DNA of 64,000 bases from Sacculina carcini. Its lineage: Eukaryota > Arthropoda > Thecostraca > Sacculinidae. The DNA lies in contig OU696585.1 of assembly GCA_916048095.2 (NCBI GenBank), positions 2,517,871 to 2,581,870 of the forward strand, written 5' to 3'. Each line of letters starts with the position of its first letter. The stretch's first letter is position 1. A model generated the notes under the pieces. That model ran no database searches and was not told the origin of the DNA. It saw only the letters and a list, made by a program, of their open reading frames with translations. Below are positions 1-26,400 of this stretch, piece by piece. The translations under genes were made by a program, and so were the position numbers.

Positions 1-13513
<13,513 letters not shown>

Positions 13514-13589
13514 TGTCCGCCTGTGTTGTGTTGTGCCTATGTGTGGCTTGTTTTTACGTCGGGCTGTGGATTCTGTCTGCTCGCTTTGA

Positions 13590-13667
13590 TATTGGCTCAC
13601 TTACACTCACACAGACACACCGACACACAGACACACCGACACTCACACACACACACACACCGACACT

Positions 13668-13699
<32 letters not shown>

Positions 13700-13817
13700 G
13701 CCAGATAGATAGACACACAGACACAGACAGACAGATATATAGATACACAGATAGACACATAGACATAAACAGATAGATAGACAGACGGACAGATAGACAC
13801 ACATGCATACACACACG

Positions 13818-13877
<60 letters not shown>

Positions 13878-14262
13878 TAGACACACCCAGACAGACAGAT
13901 ATATAGACAGATAGATAGACACACAGACGCAGGCAGACAGACAGACAGATATATTGATACACAGATAAACACAGACACATACACACACACACAGAAAGAC
14001 AGACAGACACACACACGCACTCACACACACACCGACATTCACACACACACACACACACACACGGACAGACAGATAGATATACACATAGACATATAAACAT
14101 ATATACAGACAGACACACAGATAGACCGACAGACAGACAGACAGATACACACATACACACACAGAGACAAACAGGCAGACAGATACACACACACAAACAG
14201 AGAGACAAACACACAGACAGACACACACGCACTCACACACAGACAGACAGACACGCATAGAC
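13590..14262. repeat. CA / CAGA / GATA microsatellite field with AT run
   Basis: About 670 bases of ACAC, CAGACAGA, AGATAGAT and a perfect AT run at about 13821-13868, starting just downstream of the U2SURP stop codon. The U2SURP 3' UTR must run into it. I found no AATAAA close after the stop. Confidence 0.92.
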
Positions 14263-14377
14263 AAGTGGGACTTTTTGTGTGAGTCATTCCATTTGTCCAT
14301 ATGGAGTGCGGCGGTTGCTTGGTTTGATGTACACTTGCGTGGACTCGAATTGTCTCCGAGTGCAACCAGTCAAGTGC

Positions 14378-14414
<37 letters not shown>

Positions 14415-15027
14415 GTGTCGCCAGTCTGTGGGCCAGTATGTATATGTGTGTCTGTGTGTGTGTGTGTGTGTGTGTAAATGCATGCTTCTGTTGTACAATA
14501 TACTGTTCCTTTGTGCTTCTGTGTTTGTACGCTGATTCTAGTTGTGAGGTTTTCTCATTGTTGGTCGGGTTTTTTCTCCATTTCGTGCCGACAATATTGC
14601 AAAGATCTTACACGACTATTGAGAAATTGAGGAAGACGCCAACATTAATTGAAATATTTTGGGCGCGTGTTTCTACAAGGCTCATATTCGACCGCTAAAA
14701 TGAATGCATTCTTTCATTCGGATATTTAATCAGATGTTTATTGACAAGCTTACTTTTCGAGGGGATCTTATATATATTTCCTTCAATACTACTTGATTTT
14801 TGTTGTAATTGCTTTTTTATAATGTTTTTTCATATCTTTTCACTGTCCGTCGCTAATGCGGTAACTTTACACATATACATGACTTGAAATTATAGTTTAT
14901 GCACCATTTTTTGTTCTTATGTTGACGCTAATGAGACCATTGTAGTTTTGCAATCTACGCAAGTGTTCATTAGGGACTTGTGGTCGTTGTGTCAATGTGT
15001 TGTATGTATGTATGTATGTATCATAGT

Positions 15028-15058
<31 letters not shown>

Positions 15059-15950
15059 GTGTGAGCCAAATTGGTCAACTTTGACTGTGCTCTTTTCCCT
15101 GACGCAAACTGAAGAAGTTGCCTCATATTTGCAACGCGTACTTGTATGTGTTTGTATGTTTGTTTGTTTGCGTGAGTATGCATGTTAAGCAAGGTTTGAC
15201 TACAGAAAGTTTATGAGCCTTAGGTATGTCATCCTATGTCATCTACTGAATGACTGAAGTTTTTTCTAATTAAATATCAAAATTATATAGTTAACTTGTC
15301 GATGTCAGTGGTCCGTATTTTTCCCCTGATTCCACATTTTTCGTTTTTCAAAAAGGTGCTGAAACATTCAACAGATTCAGTTGCTCCACCAAATTGAATG
15401 TTTGGAAGTCAACAAAGAGACGAAAAGAGACCAATTCGGAATCATTTTTGGTTGTGTACTTGGTCATTCTTGGGGCGAATATCGAATTTCAGTTCAGTTA
15501 GGCGCGAAGTGAGGCTTCGTTTTTTAGGTTGACCATTTTCCGAATTTCTTAAAAGAGGCAAATGTTGTTTGTGCGCGAAAATTTTACATTTTCATTGAAA
15601 AATTACATGCTTAATTAAAATGTTTTAGGCACAGACCAAACCATTATACACTCGCGGGAGTAAAATATCAAATTCAACTACTTGAACTATATGTAAACCC
15701 CGGGCATTTGATTCTGTAGCCGTTTCTGTGCCAATATTCTGGCGTTTCTTTTCAAAGCCAATAATCAATATGTAACAGAATACACGCTTTTGAGTCTGGC
15801 GCATCGAAAGGCTGGTCGATCGCTCAAAGGCACGCGTTGGCACGGGAGTTTTAGCTGCGTTGCAATCGATCAATGATTTGTTCGAGTGGCAGCCGATTTG
15901 TGACGAATTCCAGTGTGGCAGTGCTACCCGATCTAAAACGTCATTGTTTG
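14263..15950. other. Intergenic, nothing recognised
   Basis: Between U2SURP and the next repeats. It contains CA/TG runs at about 14381-14412, 14448-14475 and 15028-15055, otherwise AT-rich unique-looking sequence without a supportable ORF. Confidence 0.5.
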
Positions 15951-15977
15951 GTCATTGTGTCGGTATGGTGAGCTGAA

Positions 15978-16290
15978 ATGGCCTCAAGTGACAGCTGCTA
16001 CACGGGAAGAAGTCGAAGCTTATGAACACACAGGTGTGCCCCATGCAGCTCGCTACCACCGCAGAACCGACCCTCTCCACGCTATGGCGCCACAATGACG
16101 AAATACGTATCAGAGAAGGCCACTTCCCGAATGCATGACACAACACATGACTGATTTCTGGTACCACCATTTACTGTTGGGTGTACAGGGGCTGTTGGAT
16201 TATAGAATTCACCCAAAAAAATTATCCGCCGCCCGGTTTCGAACTGTTGAGTGTCCAGGTCAGAGGCGGGTCACATCCCACCCGCTAATA
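15978..16290 (-). mobile_element. tRNA-Val-derived SINE, family A, degraded
   Basis: Minus-strand copy: the plus strand starts with the tail GTGACAGCTGCTACACGGGA, then AAGTCGAAGCTTATGAACAC, and ends in a degraded tRNA-like head (GGTTTCGAACTG, GTGGGATGTGACC in reverse). It is the same body as the better copies at 33,345 and 57,002. Confidence 0.75.
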
Positions 16291-16292
16291 CC

Positions 16293-16612
16293 CGCAAATG
16301 GTCACGGGCGTATATCCTGGGGGTATATATACCCCCGAAAAATTGCCTGTGGAAGATGAATATGCAATTATACCCCCGAGAATTATGTTGAGCTCAGATC
16401 ATACATATGTATGCATACATGACTATATTGTCAACAAAATCCGTGTAGGAAAGATTGATATGCAAGTGTGTTATATGCAATATATATTTTTATTGAAGTA
16501 TGTGTGTTGTAATTGAATAGGCCTAAAATGGATTATGGTCCATGTAATTGTCCAACTGAGTCACACTTGAACATTTGCATGATGTCTGTCACCCCCCCCC
16601 CCGAACCTCGAC
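16293..16612 (+). mobile_element. MITE-like repeat with TATACCCCC palindrome, copy 1
   Basis: Carries a perfect 18-base palindrome GGGGGTATATATACCCCC at 16319-16336, then AATATGCAATTATACCCC. It ends in GACACAAATCTACGC. The same order, with the same ends, is found at 22,624, 39,815 and 53,170. Confidence 0.75.
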
Positions 16613-16932
16613 ACAAATCTACGCTCTTGCACATAGTCAATATTCAAAACTTCCAAATTCTTCAATAAATTCTTCCAAATACTTCAAACTTCCTGAATCC
16701 ACCACAAAACCTTGTTCAATCAGGCGTGTAGCTTCCACCCATGATTATCATAAATCATATTCCCATGAGAAATTCAACACAAAATTGAACTGAAATATTT
16801 GTATTGCAGTTGAAAAAATAAGCAACTGATTTATGAAGGAAATTAATAGTAAAGTTGAGCCTGAAAGAACTCGGATAAGCAACGAAAAATGCAAAACAAA
16901 ATGAATTATTAGATGACATAATCAAAAATGAA

Positions 16933-17830
16933 TTATTTGCGCCTAAATAGACATTGATCATGAGATGTCACTGTCAACTCGAGGATCTTATAAATCATCA
17001 CACAAGAGGTATACGATGTGATGAATGAAAGCAGAATATTTCTGCCCAGTGGTGACTTAAAGAAACTTGTCTTGCAAGCCCGAATAGTCTTCATCATGGT
17101 GCCTTTGTCTTTGTCATTGCCGAAATTTGGTCTTGAGATAGGTTTGTCCTGATTCTCATCTTCCATGTAGGTTTTCAGTTGTCTGGAATTGGCATGATTT
17201 TCTGGTTCTGCCTGATAAACCCGCTTTGATGCAGCTTGGCTTGTTATTTTGCTCTCATGACCTTCCTCCTGTCTCTGACGTTCGGTAGCTGAATTATCTA
17301 CATATTTGTTCCTAGTTTTCATGCCTTTCTTTTGTGCTTTCAGTGTTGATATTTTTGTTGTCTGATCTTGCTTGTTGTCAATGAGTTTACACGATCACTC
17401 TTAGACACTGATCTGCTTTCGTACTATCTGCTCCGGAAGAAGAGCCTCCATGTGGTTTTTTGCTTGCAGGAGATGGTAACCTGCTGTAACTACTGTCACA
17501 ATGTCTCCTCTTTCTGGGAGAGCTGCTAGAGGGATGTTCCATTGAATCTTCCATTGCAGACCTTGTTATTCCCCGATCGTCTTGTGCTTGGCTGGTGGAA
17601 GAAACCAGTGAAGTTGATGATACAGCCCGTGATTTCTTATTTGGTGATGCTGAACTTTTTCTTCATATCACATGTCAACTTCTCTTTCCTTGAGTTGTTG
17701 CTGGAAGCAGGAGGTTGTACAGCGTTGTCTGGAAGTTTAATCCCAGACATGTTTTCTGCGATATGTCGTCAGCTTCTACGTCTCCAAGCTGCTTGCCTAA
17801 TATTCACAGGTATAGCTGGTATCGCTTGAT
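16933..17830 (-). pseudogene. Degenerate Ser/Lys-rich ORF, possible pseudogene
   Basis: Minus-strand reading gives two open segments interrupted by stops. The upstream part is Ser-rich with SPRKRRHCDSS and PSPASKKPHGGSSSGADS. The downstream part (17322 to 16933) is a charged 129-residue frame containing RQRQEEGHESKI and ending in a hydrophobic stretch. I recognise no domain. The interruptions and lack of clear splice sites suggest a dead gene or retrocopy, but a real gene with unrecognised introns remains possible. Confidence 0.35.
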
Positions 17831-18318
17831 ATAGCTGCTCAGACGTGAGAACGTTGGAAAGTACTTATTGCATGCAACGGCAATTGTAGTAAAAACATGA
17901 AAGACGTTCGTATTTTGTGCGGACGCTCCCGTGTAAAATAACAAATCCGCGTTATTTCTTATGAATTGTTTGTTAATATATGTACACTACACGATGTATA
18001 TTAGGTTGGTGAAAAGAGACGTTGTGTTTAGTAGTTTATTCTGACGTTTACACTGAGACATGGTTGGAAATGGCTACATGTACACGTATACACAAACATT
18101 GACACATCACGTACATGCATATTTGCTGCAAGGTTTTATTGAGTTGACTTCAGTTTGTCTCCACAAAGAAAGCGTAGTTTATACATGCCACCCCGCCGTA
18201 CACAGAAACAATTCAAAAATTGGATTACAGCGACAGTCGTTTGGAAATACTCCAATTTGAGTATTACGAGTCAGTTAGACAGTAGCGCATGAAGTCAATC
18301 ACCTTGTTGAGTGCAAGG
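17831..18318. other. Intergenic downstream of the prohormone-like gene
   Basis: AT-rich sequence. It contains the minus-strand AATAAA of the gene to its right at 18135-18140 and nothing else I recognise. Confidence 0.5.
18135..18140 (-). terminator. Polyadenylation signal of the prohormone-like gene
   Basis: AATAAA on the minus strand, about 180 bases beyond the stop codon at 18319. A second candidate lies about 100 bases further on (TTTATT near 18030). Confidence 0.45.
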
Positions 18319-20145
18319 TCACTCGTTCTTTTTAGTCCGCTTCCTTCGGTCCCAGCCGAAAACGTCATCGAAGGCGCGTTTTCCGACCGTGGCGAAGTCA
18401 TAGGGACCCACTGCTATCCCGTCAGCATAGCCGCTGACATCCAGGTCTCGGTCCACGCCGTCCTGTCCTGATGTGATTTGGGCGTCGGCCTCACCGTCTC
18501 CGTAAACCTGCTGTTGTCCAGCCCACTGCAGGAGGCCGTTCCTTGCCTCATCGTCTGCCGTGACCGCCGGACGCGGATTGGCAGACTCGAGCAGATGCTG
18601 GTAGATACGCCGGAGTTGAGCTGAGTTCAGTGGCGGTCGAGGCAAGAAACGCAAGTTGGATGTTCTCAAGTTGGATATTCTAGGTATCAGGTCGGACTCC
18701 TCGCTGTCGGTGTCCACGCCGTGGAGGTTCTCCATTTGTTCCTCGACGCGCTTATTGTAGATGGGATAGCGGTATCTGTGCAATAATTGAAGATGGATTG
18801 TCTTATTAGCATGGGTAGTATAGTGGTTTGTGCAGAAATTCCACGTTCGAATTCGTGAGATTAATTAAATAGAATAAACTGAACAATTCTTGTTAAATTA
18901 TATAGATTGAGTGTGGATTTTTACATATGTTGTTTCTGCGACAGTGAATATTTTTTATGCATGAAAGTGACGGAATTTAATAGTGAATGACTCGTCAGTG
19001 AATTTTTAATATGTGAATTTTATACCAAAATGTTCCAAATGTATTCAAAGTTTAAACGTATTGTTATATTTGGTTGAATTAAATTTGTAAATACTGTTCT
19101 ACACTAATGCGTGCTCTAAATTTTCGAATATCAATAGTGTAACATAATCAGGTCTAGACGTAAGATAAAATCGGAATAACAGCTGTATGTGTGAAGGCTT
19201 GTGCGAGTTGAAAACCACTGGATTTTCAATCGGTTCAACTGATGTGCCCTGGGGCGATGGTTTGTGTGTTCGCGTGGTGAACATTCCAGTTGGTTATATG
19301 TCGCGACGGGTTGTGTCCTGTCATTTCTGGTTTGACTTGTCATTTCTGGTTTGACTTTGGTTCTTTGTTCTGGTTTTTTTCTCGTGGTAGTTTTGAGTAC
19401 ATGTTGCCTGCTTGAAAAGGTCAGTGAACTGTACGCGTTTGCTCCTTTTTTGCCATGGATTTTATTAATTTTAGCTAGCTTGTGTGGATTGGAAGTAATG
19501 TTTTAATAATCGTTTCATTTTCAAGCGTTAGCGTCAATATTTTCTCAGTTCTATTTCGTTAATTCTCAATTGTCAATTATAAACTAATGATTTTCTTATT
19601 AGTCTCATTATTAATTACAGGCAAATCAAGTAGCATGGGATAAGTGCAAGCACTATTACCACCCTGCGGTGGTCCCATGTATCTGAAACGCCCAAAAGCT
19701 ACAGGTAGTTTGAGAAAAATGAGCTTAGTTAGTGTGTGAACCCAAGCACAAACCAAGAGACACCCGAAAACTCCACCAGAAAACCGGAATTGTATTTTTT
19801 GTCTTTTGCTTTAATTGTACATCCTTTTGCGTTGTGCAAGTTTTTATTTTGAAGTGCTTGGTCAAAATGTCTCGTAATGCAAGCGTGTCGGTTTGTGAGT
19901 CAAAAAATGTGTGCACTCCTTAATCTACAAGCTATAGAAGCTGTCATCAACCAAATTCTACTTATTATAAAAAATAGAACTTGAAATAAAGTTTAGCGAT
20001 TTTCGTCGTACCTCCTGAACGACGGAGAAGATCCGCCGTAAGGTGCGGGGTCACGACCTGACCTGCGCGGGTCACCGCTAAATTGAAGGCAAGACATCAA
20101 CGCCACCGATACGAACACAGCGATAATTCTCAGCCACGTACTCAT
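18319..20145 (-). CDS. Secreted prohormone/neuropeptide-like precursor, unidentified
   Basis: Two exons on the minus strand, 20145-20012 and 18775-18319, join in phase (donor AG|GTACGA, acceptor CACAG|AT) to give 196 residues. The N-terminus is a convincing signal peptide (MSTWLRIIAVFVSVALMSC). The rest is Cys-free after the signal, hydrophilic and acidic, with dibasic or tribasic sites: YNKR near residue 53, VGKR near 177 and DRRKR near 190. The GKR would give an amidated peptide ending DFATV, and the segment AFDDVFGW lies between the last two sites. The NLRFLPRPPLNSAQLRRIYQ region is a possible amphipathic conserved core. I do not recognise the family. A structural secreted protein is the alternative. 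Confidence 0.6.
19600..19740 (+). repeat. Three-way-junction repeat, copy 3
   Basis: Complete copy inside the intron of the prohormone-like gene (opposite strand): ATTATTAATTACAGGCAAAT, CATGGG, the AAGTGCAAGCACT arm, ACCACCCTGCGGTGGT, CCCATG. All three stems pair perfectly here. Confidence 0.8.
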
Positions 20146-20292
20146 CTATGAGAAAATTAATCCATGAGAAAATTATCCATGAGAAAATTAATGTACTAAT
20201 GCATGGATTGTCGATGTAACGTATTTTCTCATGCATAAGAGACCCATTCAATATTTAGGCAAAAACTCCGGAAAGAAGTTTAGTAATGAATA

Positions 20293-20410
20293 TCTTCAAA
20301 TGATATGTCTATGTCTTTTTAATGAGTCTTCAAATGATATGTCTATGTCTTTTTAATGAGTCTTCAAATGATATGTCTATGTCTTTTTAATGAGTCTTCA
20401 AATGATATCT
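20293..20410. repeat. 34-bp tandem repeat, 3.4 copies
   Basis: Three identical copies of a 34-base unit beginning TCTTCAAATGATATGTCTAT and ending CTTTTTAATGAG, followed by a partial fourth (TCTTCAAATGATAT). The lack of differences indicates recent duplication. It lies just upstream of the signal-peptide exon of the prohormone-like gene (minus strand), in its putative promoter. Confidence 0.95.
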
Positions 20411-22180
20411 GAGGAAATTTTACGTAACATATATCATTACATACTGATGCAAAAGACTTACTCCCATGTATAAGATACCGCCTATTTTTTAAATACAAAT
20501 TAACACCAGAATTGTCTCTTATACACGAGAAAATGCGATACATAATGCGAGTGTTATGTCTGTATATATGTGTGCGTGTGTGTATACATTTTCATTGCGC
20601 ACATGCCGAGTATGGACTAGCTAACTCATTATAGTCGATACCTTTGGTGAAGTGGAATTCAGATGTTTTCTGTGGTTAGTGCGCCGACTATGGGGCTTTG
20701 GCGTGACAATCTAGTCTGGAGCATAACTGTGATGAACATACAAAACCGATGTATGACTTACAGACATGTTTGCGATGACATGACTACCTCACGCGCGTCT
20801 ACAAGACCTCACACCTCATCCGATCCTCAAACACGGAGCTAAGGATATTAATCTCACGGACCATACGCCTACGCTTCAGTCCCGGCTGTCTTCATCTTTC
20901 CTAACTTATCTAGCCTAACTAACCAGAGAGTTAGGACTGAAGCGTAGGCGTGCTATCCCCTGGTTCCCTATAATCCAATTGTGTATAGGAATAGACAATA
21001 GAAGATGGCGTCGGACTAATCTGGAAAGACTGCCTGGATAGGATTGGCGTGGTGTTCTCGTGGGACGCGATCAATCACACGATGACACGACACTGGTTCG
21101 TTGCACTTGCATAAGAGTGTATGGTGTTCAGAAGTATATGCGGCCAGTGTGTATGTGTGTGTGTGTGTGTGTGTGTGGGTGAGTATGTTTTCCGATAGAC
21201 AAGGTACCACACTCATATGTTTGTCTTGAAAAGATCCAATTATCTTACAATATTTGTGATGACAATGCATGATGTTTTTGACGATGTTTATATGATATAA
21301 ACATGTTATATAAGCAATTTAGGGTTTAACACGGGGTAGTGGTATAATATCCAATTAATGGATAAGAAGGAATTCAATGGGATGGCTGAATGGAATGAAA
21401 GGATACAAAACAGGGCGAGCATCAGTGACTTATAGCTTAGGAAGGGATCTAGGAAGTGACAGTTCAACTAGCAATCAATCAATCAATATATCAACATAGC
21501 TACTAGTGTTCAATTATTTCAGCAAACACAGCTCTATAGTGTAGTTCTCCGTACATTGAGGGCGATATTATACAAATGATTTAATGTGTAAGGTTGAGGA
21601 GATATGTATGTATTTGGTTCAAACACAAAAGTACATAAAACTCTAAAAAACAATAAAATATGTACATCACACATAATTAAACAATTCAAGTATTGGATAT
21701 AAACACAATTTCAACTCGAAAACAATGATAAAAAACACGAAATACATGTACTCAATTTCAATCACAAATGCTGCTCACCTATGAATAAAAAATTGGTTCA
21801 AAAACAGTAGAAAATATATTCTAAATTGGGTGGTGTATAATTTGCATTCGTTTAAGTTGTTTAAATTGTTTATTATACATTAATTTTTCATTGTTAGAAG
21901 CAAGCATATTTGACATGAATTCAACAGAAGTCAGACTGGATATTTGGTACGTACTTTTGCGGTGGTGAATTGAAGTGGTGCAGAGGCAGCTGTCACGACA
22001 ATACCATCGTTCCATCGAGTGCGTGCGTGGTTTATAAGCGGCGTGTATGTCCGTGTGTGAGCATTATCGTCGGTGTATGCGCCCAACAAGTAGAAATAAC
22101 CAACGTAAAGTATAAACACCTCATTGAATATTAAGCATTCCATGCTTGATGCAATGTTCAAATACGAGAATTTGTGTAGA
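20411..22180. other. Intergenic, mostly unassigned
   Basis: Apart from the hairpin at 20865-20951 and a TG run at 21150-21178 I see no gene or clear element; AT-rich with many stops. Confidence 0.5.
20865..20951. repeat. Perfect 18-bp inverted repeat (hairpin)
   Basis: Arms ACGCCTACGCTTCAGTCC (20865-20882) and GGACTGAAGCGTAGGCGT (20934-20951) are exact reverse complements separated by 51 bases. A related GGACTGAAGC occurs near 45145, so it probably belongs to a foldback element. Confidence 0.85.
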
Positions 22181-22181
22181 C

Positions 22182-22461
22182 CAGTGGTTCTTGACCGGTT
22201 CGAGCCTGGAATGCGATGCCTGGTTCCTAATGAATGCGGGAACTCATGTGAAAATACAATAAAATATGTTTTACCTATGCGTTATAGTTTTCCCTGAAAA
22301 AAACTTAAAGCAAACTGATGAACTAGGGAAGGTATGAATGAATATTAAATACAAATGTTTTTTTATTACGTCGTTTGTATTTTTATCTTTTTCATATAGC
22401 TATCAATAATCTGGGGCGTGCAAGAGCTGACTGCTGGTTTGCAAAAGGTTGAGAACCACTG
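22182..22461. mobile_element. hAT-like MITE (GTGCGAG family)
   Basis: Left end CAGTGGTTCTTGACCGG, right end GGTTGAGAACCACTG. The flanks GTGTAGAC and GTATAAAC look like a diverged 8-bp target duplication. The interior TTTTTATTACGTCGTTTGTA, then CATATAGCTATCAATAATCT, recurs in the copies at about 24,186, 31,301 and 54,552. Confidence 0.75.
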
Positions 22462-22623
22462 GTATAAACCGAGTTGGTTGTTCTATATGGTGCGTTGTGA
22501 TGTCGTGTACAATAACAGGCTCAACAGTTATGTACATTTGCGGGCGATTATCAGTTTTATTTCTTCATTAGTCCTATTGTTCTATCTATATGTCAAAACT
22601 CATTCCAGTGTATATTTGCGTGC

Positions 22624-22925
22624 TTGAAAGACGGGCGTAGATTTGTGTTCGTGTTCAAAGTTGATTCAGTTGGTCAATTGCGTGGAACCCTCAACCATTT
22701 TATGCCTAGTAAATTACAACACACATACACCAATGAAATGTATATTTCATATAATTGCATACAAAAACATTTGTCGTGTATTGTTACTTTTACCATACTG
22801 ATTTTGATGACAAAATATACCCAATGAACTGAACTGAGCAGAATTATCGGGGGTATAATTCCATACACACCCCCAGACAATTTTTCGGGGGGTGCATATG
22901 CCCCTCTAAGGATCTGCGCCCATGA
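22624..22925 (-). mobile_element. MITE-like repeat with TATACCCCC palindrome, copy 2
   Basis: Reverse orientation relative to the copy at 16,293: starts GGCGTAGATTTGTG and ends with AATTATCGGGGGTATAATTCC, then ACCCCCAGACAATTTTTCGG. The central palindrome has decayed. Confidence 0.65.
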
Positions 22926-23001
22926 AGAAAGACATGTATATTTACAAGCACGTACACACATATAAACAACACTACACGCCGTTTCTCCAGACTCCCCAAA
23001 G

Positions 23002-23007
23002 TTTATT
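23002..23007 (-). terminator. Candidate polyadenylation signal for NCAPG
   Basis: AATAAA on the minus strand about 480 bases past the NCAPG stop codon. It is the nearest canonical hexamer I see on that strand. Confidence 0.3.
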
Positions 23008-23488
23008 TGTGTGTGGTCTTGGAAACACGTTCGTGCGTCGGTTTTGTCACCAACTTATTCCCGAATGACTGCCAATTGCTGGCGTGTGGCCGAGGCTTTT
23101 AATGTCTCGTGTTTCCGCGTGGACACTGGCCACAAGTTTCCCTGTGTGAGAGAGAGAGAGATCGATCAAGCGCCAAATTATTCGCCCTGATTTGTTTCGT
23201 TATTATTGAGTGAGTCAATGCGTGGAAATGTGTGCGAAAAACAGCTTCCCTAGTAAGTCGGTATAGAGGAAAAGGGATATAGGGAGTAGAATTAAAAGGG
23301 AAGAGAACATTTTTGGGGGCTTTTTTAGGTAGTATCCTTGTACCCTGAAGCTGTCTTGTAGAAAAACAAGACAAGTCTTGTAATAAAACTCAATAACAAT
23401 TCTTCACAATTCATGTATTGGTGAGAACGGCAATCAACAATGAAACGAACACTAAACTACATCGTGCACAAATCAACATCATCATCAT

Positions 23489-26400
23489 TCAACGACGTGC
23501 ATTACGCCGCGACTTGGTCGTGTTAGCTTGTGGAGCTGCTGTTTTGTGGCGAGTTGCTTGTCTGCTGGACTTGCGTGTGCCTGCACGGGAATTATCTCCG
23601 GCCAATGATGAGCAAGGTGAGGATGTGGTCGTCGTCGTGGAGATGACATCATCATCTTCTTCATCTGATTCGGCCACGACGCCGGCGCTCATAATAGCGC
23701 TGTGACGCACGTTGGCGGCAGAAGGCCGGGTGGAACGCAGCGCCTTGACTTCACGCGCCGGTGGTGTGTTGGCGTTTCTCTTGTCGGCGACGTCCGAACA
23801 CAAATGAACCTCTCCGTCAGCCATCTGAGATCAGTCATCAGTAAAAAGGTTAAAAGTCTTAAGTGACAGCTGCTACACGGCAAGAAGTCGAAGCTTATGA
23901 ACACACACAGGTGTGTCCCGTGCAGCTCGCTACCACCGCAGAACCAACCCTCTCCACGCGATGACGCCACAAGAACGGAAGACGTATTAGAGAGGACCAC
24001 CTCCCCAGAATGCATGACTGATATCTGGTACCATCATTTACTGCTGGGTGAACAGGGAAGGGACAGGGATTATAGAATTCGCCCAATGAAATTCTCCTCC
24101 GCCGGGGTTCGAACCACGGACCTCCCGCTTGTGAGGCGGGTGTGCTACCACTACACCACGGAGTCTGGCCCTATCTCAAATATATTCCTCAAGTATGTCT
24201 GTCTGTCAGGGGTGAAAAAGCAAAAATGGCTTCATCTATGTTTAAATTTGTTCTCATGGAAAACATCTTTTTCTTACAGGAATACTAAACTGTATGAATG
24301 AATATTGAACTAAAAGTGTTTTGTTATTACGCCGTTTGTATTTTTACCATTTTCAACATAGCTATACAAAATCTGACTTCTGATTTGAAAAGGATGCGTG
24401 AACACTCAATACGGTTGAGAACCACTGGTATATACTGGTAAACACTATGGTTTTGTTATATACTGTTTTTCTATCGACATACACACACACACATACACAC
24501 AGTAATGACAGCCTACTCAAATGACAATCATATAATGCATATAAACGAGGTCGCTAATGCATCAATGCATTAGCAATATGCATAATACATATCAACACAC
24601 AGACACGTGTGTGTGTGTGTGTGTGTGTGTTAGTGTGTGAACACTAATGGAGGTGTATCGAATATCTTAGTGGCCTCAAGATAGAAAGCACAAGAGAAGA
24701 ACGACAAGAAGAACGTTAATGACAAATGTGATTGGTAAACAATATGAACTCACACACACACACACACATACACACATACACACACACACACAGACACACA
24801 CACACAGACACACACACACACACACACACATACACTCACACACACACACAAACACATACACACACAGACACACACACAGACACACACACACAGACACACG
24901 CACAAAGACACACACACACACACAGACACACACACGCGCGCATGCATAAACGGTCCAGGCTAAATGTGTAAGGATTGATGAACATTGAGGAAGGATGTGA
25001 GGGAACATTAAATTGAGCTACGCTGGAGAGCAGACGCTGGAGACGTTTCTATATTTTCATATATTTTAGGATTTTAGGTTCTAATGTAATGTGCTGCCTT
25101 TGCAGGAGGCGAGGGGCTGGAAGAAATTCGTTAAATCAAATTTGCTCAATCTAATGTTCTTGAATCCTTACACATTTAGCTTCAACTCACACACACACAC
25201 TCTACACACACACATATACACACATATACATAGACACACATGCAGACACACATACACACACATGCAAACACACAAACACACACACCTACACAGACACATA
25301 GACGCATACCAACACACACAAACACATTAACACACCCAAACACGCACACATACAGAGGCACACGCACGCACCTGTTCAACAACACAGTGAGGACCAGGTG
25401 GAGACTCGGTCGTCTGCTGCTCAAACACCATCTCCTCCTCACCGTCCTCCTCCTCTTCTTGCTGCTGCTCCGGTGGTGGAGGAGGAGGTGGTGACGAGGT
25501 GACACCGGTGGTGTTCACAGTGTCACACAGCGCACACACAGTCATCGCCAACTTATCCAAACACCGGCGCACTGTTTTATCACCGCCAGCTGCCGCTGCC
25601 GCTGTCGTATCACCGCTGGTCAGACGGTCAAGCAGCTGGCGCAGCTGTTCGGCCGATGTTTGGCTCATGGTGTGCAGCTGTAGCTGGCAGAGGGCGCGAG
25701 CCAGTGGCCGGCGTGCGGCGTCGGCGCGACACCGCCGCTCGTCCAGCAGCGCCGTGATCAGTCGAAATGCCAGCCACTCATGCACGCTGGCGTCTACGCT
25801 CCCAACAAATACACACACACAATTATCAAAATCTAATAGAAATCACAGTTTTGGTCTTCAAAAACGCAGGATTAGAAAGGACATCCAAAAATATAGTTTC
25901 CCAAATAGAGTAGTAGATAGATGGAATAGGTTGCCAAGCGACATAGTACAACAGCCAACGACACAACTGTTTAAGAAGACATTCCTGCGAAGACAACTAG
26001 TAAGAACACATTAACACAGTGGTTTCCAACCTTTTCTAGTCTGCGGCACCTTTGGCAAGCCTTTCAAAAGTTCCCGGCACCCTTATGAGGAAATATTTTT
26101 TTTTTAAATCTCCGTTGTTTTTATTGTATTTTTCTTCATTTCGACATTTTGCCTCGGTGTAACAACACCTTATACATAGATATGAAAATTTTCTTTACAC
26201 TGATCCTGCTATTACAAAAATGGTATTATAATACAAATATGCAATATTCTCCCCTGAATTTTGACGGCACCCTAAAAAATCTCACCGCACCCCTTGATGC
26301 CACGACACACACCGGTAGAACACAAAAAAACTAAAACTGTATTTACAAACAGGACGAGATGTCACAACCCGACCATCCCTGGAACACGACTCCCACAAGA

